Positions 1-5,713 are shown, counted from the stretch's first letter. The stretch is 6,224 nt of DNA from Candidatus Portnoybacteria bacterium CG08_land_8_20_14_0_20_40_83 (GCA_002774415.1 PEYL01000037.1:1-6224); one strand, 5' to 3'. Made by a program: numbers and translations. The notes: generated by a model not told the origin, from the letters alone.

Positions 1-96
1 AAAAGCGCTCGTTCGCACTCCGTGCTCGCGAAATGCGAATGCGCCCATGCGAATTAAAACCTTAAAATATTCCCTCCAAAAATTAGTATCTAGCAT
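1..96 (-). CDS. Start of an unidentified gene running off the left edge
   Basis: On the minus strand an ATG at 96-94 opens a frame of 32 codons that reaches base 1 without a stop. The first residues read MLDTNFWREYFKVL and the rest is richer in G, A and R (GAFAFREHGVRTSAF). The start lies about 30 nt downstream of a good sigma70-like promoter (132-161), with a weak GGGTTAAG just before it. That promoter-to-start layout is the main support. The N-terminal FWREYFKVL recalls the beginnings of some small CPR methyltransferases, but this is only an impression. The second half falls in a GC-rich, repeat-containing stretch and may not be genuine coding sequence. Function unknown; it could be a chance ORF. 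Confidence 0.35.
   Translation of the reverse strand, partial: MLDTNFWREYFKVLIRMGAFAFREHGVRTSAF
12..54. repeat. GC-rich cluster of short direct and inverted repeats
   Basis: The first 55 bases are clearly more GC-rich than the AT-rich sequence beyond them. ATGCGAAT occurs twice, at 33-40 and 47-54 (14-nt period). TTCGC at 12-16 is the inverse of GCGAA at 28-32. GCAC (15-18) and GTGC (22-25) can close a small TCC-loop hairpin. It may be the edge of an interspersed palindromic element, but the window ends too early to tell. Confidence 0.4.
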
Positions 97-131
97 AACT
101 TAACCCAGCCCCGCAATGGGAATTTGCTTTT

Positions 132-161
132 ATTATATCACTTTCCCCCGTCAGATGTGAA
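132..161 (-). promoter_or_regulatory. Sigma70-like promoter facing the left edge
   Basis: Read on the minus strand, TTCACA (161-156, one mismatch to TTGACA) is followed after 18 nt by a perfect TATAAT (137-132). The expected transcription start is near 125, giving a leader of about 30 nt before the ATG at 96. It lies just downstream of the terminator at 191-214, as expected for the start of the next transcription unit. Seen by eye only. Confidence 0.5.
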
Positions 162-190
162 GCTGCCCAACCGGCCACCCATCCCCAAAC

Positions 191-214
191 AAAAAACCCC
201 ATCAAGATATGGAG
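191..214 (-). terminator. Rho-independent terminator after the DUF4254 gene
   Basis: On the minus strand CTCCAT (214-209) pairs with ATGGGG (202-197) around a six-base loop, with one G-T pair, and is followed at once by six T (196-191). It lies about 45 nt after the stop of the DUF4254 reading frame and is the first terminator-like structure seen after the long gene array that begins near 5247. Confidence 0.65.
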
Positions 215-260
215 ATTTTGTTTTAAAATATATTAGTTTAATTGCAGACCGCACTATCAT

Positions 261-863
261 TCAGATTGAATTCTTTCTTTGAGTTCCTTTCTTTTTTAGA
301 ATCTTGATATATTCTCTGATCCTCTTGTCGTTATATATCTTAACGGCTTGTTGTATTTCAAAAAAGACTTCTTTGTGTGTGAGTCTAGTAAAATAAGAAT
401 CTAGAAAATTACCGATGTGATCAATCTGCTTTAAAATTATGTTTTCTTTTCCCTTATACTCTTCTTTCAGACTCTTTTCTTTAATCATCGGTAATAAGTC
501 ACGAATAACCGATAGTTTAATAAACAGGATTGCGAGTCTGTCTATAATCATGCCTGGACTTTCACAACAGAATCGCTCTCGAGGACCAGGTGAAACACCT
601 ATTTGATCTGTAATCTCGATATCTATCTTCCTTATCAGATCATTCCTAATTTGATTATTTTTATCTATTTCTTGTTTAGTCGTTGCAACATGCTCTGGAC
701 CAAGTTCAGCCATTCTTGCCAAATCTTCAAGATTCCATAATTCTTGATTTGTTTTTATATTTGATCACACTAGGTGGTCTAATTTTTCTTTATATTCAGA
801 AATAGCCGATGGGTTATCGATAAAATCAGAAAAAATCTTTGATATTGTTTTTAAGCTCGGCAT
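261..863 (-). pseudogene. DUF4254-family gene interrupted by one in-frame TGA
   Basis: The frame opens at ATG 863-861, 4 nt after the stop of the pyruvyl transferase gene, and encodes 32 residues (MPSLKTISKIF...) before TGA at 767-765. The same frame then continues without another stop for 167 codons to TGA at 263-261. Family features lie on both sides of the stop: LWNLEDLAR soon after it, then EIDKNNQIRNDLIRKID, the signature ESPGMIIDRLAILFIKL, and a C-terminal KIYNDKRI. Together they make a normal-length DUF4254 protein of about 200 residues, so the TGA is a nonsense change and not a frameshift or a wrong start. A shorter product could begin at TTG 722 or ATG 713, but would lack the first helix. 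The DUF4254 function is unknown; to my knowledge members often lie near glycan glycosyltransferases such as GT9, as here. The lesion could be real decay, strain variation or a sequencing error. Family confident, broken status moderately so. Confidence 0.8.
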
Positions 864-867
864 ATTG

Positions 868-1623
868 TTAGTCACTAAATTTTTCAATAAAACTTATATT
901 GGTAAATTTTTTAAGAGAATAATCAAAAACTGCTTTATTTTTGTAATAAGAATTTGGGAATAATCTGACCTCTTTTCCGAGTAATGTAGAGCCTATGGCT
1001 ATGTGCAACCTGTCGGTGTTTACTTGTGCGTATTTTTGCAAAATTCCAATCAACTCGTCTAGTGGTTTAGTAGCGTATCCATTATACGTTATATCATTAT
1101 TTGATTTCGGCCACGTGTTCAATATTGACTCAACATCTAATCGGAAGACATTTAGTACGCCATTTCCTGCAGGTATCTGAGAAAATTCATTATAAAATGC
1201 ACAGTCATGCCACAGATACACTTTACCACGAGTTAGATTATCTTCTAAAAATTTTGCAGAGATTTTTTCTCGACAGAATATTGTTAGATTACTCGAAACA
1301 TTATTCAGGACTTCAATCTGCTTTTCTCCAAATATTGTATGCGGAAGAATAATTATTTCACCGTATAAAACAGGTTTTTTAATCAAAAAATCTCTGACAT
1401 CAGAATAATAATCAACAAGATTGCCGCCACCGTCTATAAGCAGCACATTATTATATCTGGGCGAAGAAGTATCTACATAGTGCTCCGTAATATTAAGCGA
1501 TGAAAGCAGTTTTTTTGTTCCATGCCAAATAAGAGAATCGCCATAATTACCAGGAAACCGAAAGAAGTCGATACTAGTATTTTTATATTTACTCAAATAT
1601 TTCTTTAAATCCAGCTCTTTCAT
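868..1623 (-). CDS. Polysaccharide pyruvyl transferase family protein
   Basis: A 251-residue soluble protein of the polysaccharide pyruvyl transferase family (PF04230), whose members move pyruvate from phosphoenolpyruvate onto a sugar of a surface polysaccharide, typically as a ketal. Visible family features in order: GNYGDSLIWHGTKKLL (residues 25-40), the LLIDGGGNL strand-loop (61-69), ILPHTIFG (92-99), CREKISAKFL (117-126), and the C-terminal signature VNTDRLHIAIGSTLLGKEV (201-219), followed by SYYKNKAVFDYSL. The D-R-L-H of this block is the most conserved part of the family. No signal peptide or membrane segment is seen, so it acts in the cytoplasm. It starts at ATG 1623, 13 nt after the RNA methyltransferase gene, without a clear Shine-Dalgarno, and ends in TAA 4 nt before the DUF4254 gene. 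Its acceptor sugar cannot be told from sequence. Confidence 0.85.
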   Translation of the reverse strand: MKELDLKKYLSKYKNTSIDFFRFPGNYGDSLIWHGTKKLLSSLNITEHYVDTSSPRYNNVLLIDGGGNLVDYYSDVRDFLIKKPVLYGEIIILPHTIFGEKQIEVLNNVSSNLTIFCREKISAKFLEDNLTRGKVYLWHDCAFYNEFSQIPAGNGVLNVFRLDVESILNTWPKSNNDITYNGYATKPLDELIGILQKYAQVNTDRLHIAIGSTLLGKEVRLFPNSYYKNKAVFDYSLKKFTNISFIEKFSD

Positions 1624-1636
1624 AATCAGATGATTT

Positions 1637-2674
1637 TTACACAGAACTCTGTTTTAATCTGCATACAAAGATTTTCGGGCGAAGATATGCGTTTACCGAT
1701 GTTATAAATTTTAACTCTAATGTTTTTATGATCTTAAGCCTTGATTCCAAGATGATTTGTTTCAAGATTTCGTGCTTGCTCGTGTAAACAGCCAATTTAC
1801 CTCCATGGTTTAATGTTTCTTGGCAGTATTCGACAAAACACCGATATAGATTTTCCAAATCTTCATTTTTTGATATGGACATACCAAACGGTAAATCAGA
1901 CGTAATTACATCGAACTTGCCTAGATCAGGCTTGTCAAAAATATCCTTCTCTTTTAGTTGTATTTTTTTTATCAATCCAGCCTTTTTTATATTTTGGATA
2001 GCCAAAGAAATACTTTTTTTGTTGTTATCAAAACCAATCAGTTGTTTTAGATTTGGATAACATTGCCCGGCTTCAATAAGTAACGTTGCGCTTCCAGAAA
2101 AAATATTTAAATAGGAATTCGCACTCTCTAATTCACATAAAGAATTCACCGCGTACGCAATTGTCGGATCCATCGCGCCACTCATATTTTTTATCTTATA
2201 ATCTCTAAAAGATAAAGGCCTTGATGTAATTTGAACACCGATTTCCCAAATTTCATCAAGTTTTATGATATGTATTTTCATATCCGACTCTTCTTTCTCG
2301 GTTAGTCTGTATGCTTTTTGTATATATTCGGCAATACTGCGGACTCTTGGAGAATCTGAACCAGCACAGATTATTTTAAAAGTCTTAAATTTATCTTTAT
2401 TTCCACTAATGGCTATTTCTATAAGATTACCTAAGATTGATTTGTGGTTGGAAATATAACGTGGATTATATTTAGAATTTTGCACTACAATATATGCTCG
2501 AGAGACGCTCCTTAGGCGTTTGATCACGGTAAGATCTTGCATAAAATCTAAATAAATATAATCACCTTCTTCTTTAATAACACGAAGGTTCGCAGATTGA
2601 CTTATTTCGTTTAAAACGATTTCTCTTAAGCCAGTGATAAAAGCTAATTTGATTTGTAATTTTGATTTATTCAT
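1637..2674 (-). CDS. THUMP-domain RNA methyltransferase (Trm14/TrmN/RlmK-like)
   Basis: A 345-residue protein with the two-part layout of THUMP-dependent RNA methyltransferases. An N-terminal region with a THUMP fold (about residues 45-152, ending EIGVQITSRPLSFRDYK) should bind tRNA or rRNA. A C-terminal Rossmann methyltransferase (UPF0020 type, about 165-345) follows. SAM motif I reads LNIFSGSATLLIEAG (189-203), and the acidic end of strand 2 is GFDNN (214-218). The catalytic motif IV reads SDLPFG (259-264), in the position of the DPPYG/NPPYG motif of N2-guanine or N6-adenine methyltransferases; the second residue is L where most have P. These enzymes usually modify guanine N2 in tRNA or rRNA; the target is not decidable here. 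The gene starts at ATG 2674, overlapping the GT9 stop as ATGA, which implies translational coupling, and ends in TAA. An RNA methyltransferase between glycan genes is unexpected. Confidence 0.85.
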   Translation of the reverse strand: MNKSKLQIKLAFITGLREIVLNEISQSANLRVIKEEGDYIYLDFMQDLTVIKRLRSVSRAYIVVQNSKYNPRYISNHKSILGNLIEIAISGNKDKFKTFKIICAGSDSPRVRSIAEYIQKAYRLTEKEESDMKIHIIKLDEIWEIGVQITSRPLSFRDYKIKNMSGAMDPTIAYAVNSLCELESANSYLNIFSGSATLLIEAGQCYPNLKQLIGFDNNKKSISLAIQNIKKAGLIKKIQLKEKDIFDKPDLGKFDVITSDLPFGMSISKNEDLENLYRCFVEYCQETLNHGGKLAVYTSKHEILKQIILESRLKIIKTLELKFITSVNAYLRPKIFVCRLKQSSV

Positions 2675-3417
2675 ACATTTAATCTAATTTGATCAAAAAC
2701 TTTATTAACGCTTATTCTATCCATACAAAATTCCTCGTAGCATTCTAATTCTTCTTTTCTTGAATTATGCTTACAAAGCTTGTGTCTGTTTTTGTCATAA
2801 ACAGGTACGGTATACTTTGACATGTACATATAGTCCGGGCGAGTCGCCCCAAAGATAATAAATGCTTTCTTTTTAAAACTTTGAGCAATTATTGCAGGAC
2901 CAGAGTCATTTCCAATAAAAAATCTACAATGTTTAATAAGTGACATCATCTCGCTGAATGAATAATGTTTTTCAAGTATTACACATTTAGTGTCGTATGC
3001 ATCCTCTAATAGATTTGATAATTCAGTGAATTTTTTATATCCCCAATTTCTTTTTTTCTCCTCCCATCGACTTGTAAAGGGAGCAATGAGAATATATTTG
3101 CCTTCAACAATGTTATCCCAATTGGTGTTTAGTATTGGAATATCTTTGATGTCTACTTCACCAAAGCCGATTGATTCCATATATCCCTGTATGTATGTTT
3201 TTTGATTGCTGCTTAGTTCGTAAACCAGCTTTATCATTATGTCGCAATCAATTTCTTGTGAATTAACCTGGCTGTATTTATATACTTTGTCATAGGTATT
3301 GAATATTAATTCGGCGTTTTCTATCTCCGTAGCTAAATAAATTTTATCTACGTATTTTGACAAAAATCGTGCAATTGGTTCAGTCCTTATCACATCACCC
3401 AAAATATGCCTTCTCAT
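2671..3417 (-). CDS. GT9 (heptosyltransferase-like) glycosyltransferase, N-terminus clipped
   Basis: A 248-residue family 9 glycosyltransferase, related to ADP-heptose:LPS heptosyltransferases, which add a sugar from a nucleotide donor to a growing surface glycan on the cytoplasmic side. The N-terminal half begins almost directly with the LGDVIRTEPIARFLSKY segment (residues 6-22). The donor-binding half carries IAPFTSRWEEKKRNW (111-125), the diagnostic GNDSGPAIIAQSF (169-181), IIFGATRPDYM (187-197), and the C-terminal cysteine pattern ending CMDRISVNKV (231-240). The usual first beta-strand before GDV (ILVIRLG-like) is missing. An in-frame TAG lies 6 nt upstream of ATG 3417, so the frame cannot be extended. 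At 248 residues it is short for GT9 proteins, mostly 300 or more. It overlaps the truncated GNAT by 23 nt and ends in TGA within an ATGA overlap with the next gene. The missing strand would weaken the glycine-rich acceptor-domain loop, so activity is uncertain. Confidence 0.82.
   Translation of the reverse strand: MRRHILGDVIRTEPIARFLSKYVDKIYLATEIENAELIFNTYDKVYKYSQVNSQEIDCDIMIKLVYELSSNQKTYIQGYMESIGFGEVDIKDIPILNTNWDNIVEGKYILIAPFTSRWEEKKRNWGYKKFTELSNLLEDAYDTKCVILEKHYSFSEMMSLIKHCRFFIGNDSGPAIIAQSFKKKAFIIFGATRPDYMYMSKYTVPVYDKNRHKLCKHNSRKEELECYEEFCMDRISVNKVFDQIRLNV
3395..3417 (-). other. Likely breakpoint joining a GNAT gene to a GT9 gene
   Basis: Over these 23 bases two domains meet in different frames. 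The acetyltransferase frame reads GYEKAYFG and stops at TGA 3397-3395, where the family would continue with the V-x-x-x-N-x-x-A-x-x-x-Y-x-x-x-GF segment. The glycosyltransferase frame reads MRRHILGDV, in the family position just after the first beta-strand. Loss of the end of one domain and the beginning of the other at the same place is what a deletion, recombination or misassembly would leave. It is also the only overlap in the window that is neither an ATGA overlap nor a short gap. Confidence 0.55.
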
Positions 3418-3760
3418 AGCCTAGCTTATTAAATGCAATTTTTAAAGCTTCTTTTGTTGCTGAAGTGCCAAATCCTTTGCCCCAGTATTCTTTCTCTCCA
3501 ATGACTATATGCATTTCAAAAGTAGATTTATTTTTATGAGTAATTGAAACATTTCCGATTGGTTTTTTGTCTAATAAAATCAAGTAATTATGATTTTTGG
3601 CAGAATTGAGCATTTTAAAGAAATACCCTTTTAGGATATCATCACTTTTTTCATAAACCCCACTTGTCAGTTTGACAAGCTCTTTGTTTTTCCACCATTT
3701 TAAGAAATACTGCCAATCTGATTTTAAAATTTTTCGTAACTGAATAATATTATTAATCAT
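3395..3760 (-). CDS. GNAT-family N-acetyltransferase, C-terminally truncated
   Basis: A 121-residue protein of the GNAT superfamily (RimJ/RimL-like, Acetyltransf_3 type), which transfers acetyl from acetyl-CoA to an amine. It opens with MINNIIQLRKILKSDWQYFLKWW, the usual first strand and helix. KPIGNVSITHKN is the central strand pair, and EYWGKGFGTSATKEALKIAF contains motif A, the Q/R-x-x-G-x-G/A-type acetyl-CoA pyrophosphate loop (GKGFGT). It stops after LGYEKAYFG, losing the last part of the fold (about 40-50 residues), so it is probably inactive or misfolded. I choose ATG 3760 because it overlaps the Nudix stop as ATGA and follows an AG-rich stretch (GAGAAAG). An upstream in-frame ATG at 3805 would add 15 residues lying inside the Nudix gene and unlike the family start. 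Confidence 0.75.
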   Translation of the reverse strand: MINNIIQLRKILKSDWQYFLKWWKNKELVKLTSGVYEKSDDILKGYFFKMLNSAKNHNYLILLDKKPIGNVSITHKNKSTFEMHIVIGEKEYWGKGFGTSATKEALKIAFNKLGYEKAYFG

Positions 3761-4185
3761 ATTTCTTTCTCGCTTCCCCAGAATAGCTTTTTGTCTTTGA
3801 GCCATTGGAGGATTGCTTGTTTGAGGGCAATGGGTTCGACGGACTCCCCTGCCAGCTTGTTTATGCCTGTCCAGAAAAAATCAATATGGTCTTCATTTGA
3901 GATTGAAGAATGATTTTGCGGTTTAACGGCGAAGACAAGATTTATTTCGTGATGTCTGTTTCCGTTTTCGGAAAACATATTTTCGATTGTGCCGATATAA
4001 TCAATCTTATCAGTTTCAATATTAAGCTCTTCTTTGAGCTCCCGTTCCAACGCCTGCTGGGCGGTTTCGCCAAATTCAATATGCCCGCCGGGCAGGAAAT
4101 AATAATCAGCACTCTTCTTTTTGCAAAGCAGGATTTTATCTTTGTCCAGAATTACTGCTCTGGTGATGATTTCAATGTTTGGCAT
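3757..4185 (-). CDS. Nudix hydrolase
   Basis: A 142-residue Nudix-fold protein that hydrolyses a nucleoside diphosphate linked to another group, using Mg2+. The Nudix box GX5EX7REUXEEXGU is present at residues 34-56: G34, E40, and RELKEEL at 48-54 supply the metal-binding glutamates. The near-invariant glycine of the final GU is replaced by N55. PGGHIEFGE (32-40) and the upstream RAVILDKDKILLCKKK strand pair (9-24) are typical. The size is normal for a single-domain member, and no second domain hints at the substrate; NTP pyrophosphatases of the MutT type and nucleotide-sugar hydrolases are both possible. It starts at ATG 4185, 19 nt after the SAM methyltransferase gene and without a clear Shine-Dalgarno, and ends in TGA overlapping the GNAT start. 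It is probably cotranscribed with both neighbours. Confidence 0.9.
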   Translation of the reverse strand: MPNIEIITRAVILDKDKILLCKKKSADYYFLPGGHIEFGETAQQALERELKEELNIETDKIDYIGTIENMFSENGNRHHEINLVFAVKPQNHSSISNEDHIDFFWTGINKLAGESVEPIALKQAILQWLKDKKLFWGSEKEI

Positions 4186-4204
4186 ATTTTAATATGTTTT
4201 CTTA

Positions 4205-4870
4205 TTATTTTTTCACCTCGCCCAATAGACAATAATGCCTCCCGCTGTCAGACGTCCAGATTCTTTGAATTTTGAAAGCCTTGAATTCTTTTTTGATACC
4301 TTTTTTGTCAAAAAGATAATGCGACAAGCCCTTTTCTCCTCCTTCAATTGGAGTATAGGTTCTTATTGCGATTATTTTATATGATACCTTTTGCTTCCCG
4401 TGTCTCTCAATTATTATCGGTCGTTCCGGATCGTATTTTCTGATTCGTCTTTTCCTTAAATTGATAAATATTATCCCGCCAGGCTTCAATACTCTTTCAA
4501 TTTCTTTTATCGCTTTTTTTATATTCTCTATTTTTCCATGATGAATTGTATGGGTAGAAATTACTGCGTCAAAAAAATCATCTTTGTATGGCAGTCTTTC
4601 GTAGATTGAGCCGATTTTGAAATTCGCTTTTAAGCCTTCTTCTTTCAGCCATTCTTTGGTCTGCCTTATTCCCTCTTCGGCAATATCATAACCATAGACA
4701 TCGAAACCATTCTTGGCAAGATAAACGACGTGTCTTCCGGTCCCGCATCCCAGATCCAGAATTCTTTTCACGCCGCGTTTTTTGAAAATTTCGGCGGCCT
4801 CTATTATTTCCTTTTTGGGTTTCATAAAAACCCGCCCCTTTTCTTCAAATATTTTATTCCACTGTTTCAT
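4205..4870 (-). CDS. Class I SAM-dependent methyltransferase
   Basis: A 221-residue single-domain Rossmann methyltransferase (Methyltransf_11/25 type). Motif I is ILDLGCGTGRHVVYLAKNG (37-55), strand 2 ends YGYDIAEEGI (59-68) with the acidic residue that binds the SAM ribose, motif IV is LPYKDDFFDAVIS (93-105), followed by THTIHH, and motif VI is VLKPGGIIFIN (127-137). The C-terminal cap (about 150-215) includes the basic run LRKRRIRKYDPER (138-150) and gives no clear substrate clue. The fold class is certain; the substrate (small molecule, lipid, quinone or protein) is unknown. The gene starts at ATG 4870, sharing ATGA with the end of the nucleotidyltransferase gene, so the two are probably coupled in translation. 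It ends in TAA. The whole protein is present. Confidence 0.88.
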   Translation of the reverse strand: MKQWNKIFEEKGRVFMKPKKEIIEAAEIFKKRGVKRILDLGCGTGRHVVYLAKNGFDVYGYDIAEEGIRQTKEWLKEEGLKANFKIGSIYERLPYKDDFFDAVISTHTIHHGKIENIKKAIKEIERVLKPGGIIFINLRKRRIRKYDPERPIIIERHGKQKVSYKIIAIRTYTPIEGGEKGLSHYLFDKKGIKKEFKAFKIQRIWTSDSGRHYCLLGEVKK

Positions 4871-5247
4871 TTTTGAATCAAATAATCCTCAATTACTTTA
4901 ATATCCGATAAATCTTTTTCTCTCGCCAGTTTCTTTTTCCAGACGATTAAATCTTCCAGCTTGATGAATTTTACGCCATCAATATTGTCCGCTCTGTCAA
5001 TAACTTCTTCGGCATTATCAATCAGAGAATTCCAGGCGGCAAAAATTTCAACATCGCCGATATTTATTTGGCCCGGCTTAAATTCTTTGTGTTTTCCTTT
5101 CAGTTCCTCAAAAAATTCATCTTTCACGGCTATGTCTATGTCTTTTGCCTCCTTTAGCCCTCTGATTGTCATTGGCCCGCTGCCAAAAACAGCATATGAG
5201 CCTGGTAGGAAGCCAAGAGATTTTACTTTTTTAATAATCTCGTTCAT
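4867..5247 (-). CDS. MNT-type nucleotidyltransferase-fold protein
   Basis: A 126-residue protein of the DNA polymerase beta-like nucleotidyltransferase superfamily. YAVFGSGPMTIRGLKEAKD (18-36) gives the GS motif and DIDIAV (36-41) the D-x-D pair; GDVEIFA (64-70) can supply the third acidic residue, so a metal-dependent active site looks possible. The C-terminal FIKLEDLIVWKKKLAREKD (94-112), followed by LSDIKVIEDYL, is the helical segment common to small stand-alone members related to AbiEii and DUF6036 proteins. I choose ATG 5247 because the only longer start in frame is TTG 5286, and the added residues do not look like the family. No HEPN partner lies beside it; the next gene, overlapping as ATGA, is a methyltransferase. 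It may modify a small molecule or RNA; the substrate is unknown. It is the first gene of the array, following a terminator. Confidence 0.72.
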   Translation of the reverse strand: MNEIIKKVKSLGFLPGSYAVFGSGPMTIRGLKEAKDIDIAVKDEFFEELKGKHKEFKPGQINIGDVEIFAAWNSLIDNAEEVIDRADNIDGVKFIKLEDLIVWKKKLAREKDLSDIKVIEDYLIQK

Positions 5248-5327
5248 GTCTATTTTATTTAAGCCGATGATCAAGTAACCAGTCAATGTCTTATTTCAGG
5301 GTAATTTTTAGCATATTTCATTCCATT

Positions 5328-5356
5328 ACAATATATTTTACTTTACCTTAAATCAA
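5328..5356 (-). promoter_or_regulatory. Possible promoter of the long gene array
   Basis: On the minus strand TTGATT (5356-5351) and TATTGT (5333-5328) are separated by 17 nt, upstream of the nucleotidyltransferase start at 5247. The match is modest and the -35 overlaps the T-run of the preceding terminator. In such AT-rich DNA chance matches are common, so this is only a candidate. Confidence 0.25.
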
Positions 5357-5375
5357 AAAAGCCATCAACAGATGG
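5355..5375 (-). terminator. Rho-independent terminator after the AbiEii/DUF6922 unit
   Basis: On the minus strand CCATC (5375-5371) pairs with GATGG (5366-5362) around TGTT, then one C and six T (5360-5355). It lies about 35 nt after the TAG of the DUF6922-like gene and separates the toxin unit from the downstream array. The stem is short (5 bp), so strength is uncertain. Confidence 0.55.
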
Positions 5376-5410
5376 GGAGCAGAAGTTTCAATGGGATACT
5401 TAATTAATGG

Positions 5411-5713
5411 CTAATGGCGGTTGATATCAAAAGTTGCTTCTTGCCAGGTATCTTTTTCAATCTGGAGACCGAAAACCGTCGTCCAAAAATTCAGAACTTT
5501 CTCAAACCAAACGCCTCGTCGAGGATTTTTAACAACTTCTTTTATTTCTTCTTCGGAATATATCTCAAAAAGTTGTTTTAGATCATCCGGATGGCCATGA
5601 TTCAGGACTTGTGTAATAATTTCTGTTCTATCTTTTTCTGCATCCATTTTGTCTATGTCATAAGACCAAAGCGCCCTTTGAAAACTTTTTGGTATTTTTT
5701 TTATTTTTTTCAT
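5411..5713 (-). CDS. DUF6922-like protein, likely partner of the AbiEii toxin
   Basis: A 100-residue soluble protein. The segments FQRALWSYDIDKMDAEKD (11-28), EIITQVLNHG (31-40), EEIKEVVKNPRRGVWF (55-70) and KVLNFWTTVFGL (72-83) match my recollection of the small DUF6922 family often found beside AbiEii-type nucleotidyltransferase toxins, probably as antitoxin or regulator. No helix-turn-helix is obvious. The gene starts at ATG 5713 as ATGA overlapping the AbiEii stop, so the two are coupled in translation, and it ends in TAG before a terminator. In pairs of this kind I remember, the small gene more often comes first; here it follows the toxin gene. Family assignment is from memory of the motif pattern; an antitoxin role is inferred from context. 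Confidence 0.65.
   Translation of the reverse strand: MKKIKKIPKSFQRALWSYDIDKMDAEKDRTEIITQVLNHGHPDDLKQLFEIYSEEEIKEVVKNPRRGVWFEKVLNFWTTVFGLQIEKDTWQEATFDINRH

Noticed and set aside
97..260. tRNA, small RNA, CRISPR or attachment site in the left intergenic region
   Set aside because: No cloverleaf, regular repeat-spacer pattern or long direct repeat was seen; the region is accounted for by a terminator and a promoter.
765..767. UGA recoding (Gly, Trp or selenocysteine) in the DUF4254 gene
   Set aside because: UGA ends five other genes at sensible places, four of them in ATGA overlaps. I saw no obvious selenocysteine-insertion-type hairpin just after the codon, and the family has no selenoprotein members that I know of.
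995..1352. Plus-strand open frames inside the pyruvyl transferase gene
   Set aside because: They are antisense to a well-recognised domain protein, have no family features, and read as low-complexity or hydrophobic strings typical of shadow frames. The same holds for plus-strand frames at 1875-2060, 2265-2459, 2990-3205, 3910-4275, 4961-5278 and 5591-5827.
3395..3420. Programmed frameshift joining GNAT and GT9 into one fused protein
   Set aside because: No slippery heptamer is evident before the GNAT stop, and both domains lack pieces at the join, so a fusion would not restore either fold.
3758..3805. Longer GNAT start at ATG 3805
   Set aside because: The extra 15 residues (MAQRQKAILGKRERN) lie within the Nudix gene and do not fit the family start. 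ATG 3760 gives the ATGA overlap used elsewhere in the window.
5248..5286. Longer nucleotidyltransferase start at 5286
   Set aside because: That codon is TTG, with no good ribosome-binding site, and the added 13 residues do not look like part of the domain; ATG 5247 fits better.
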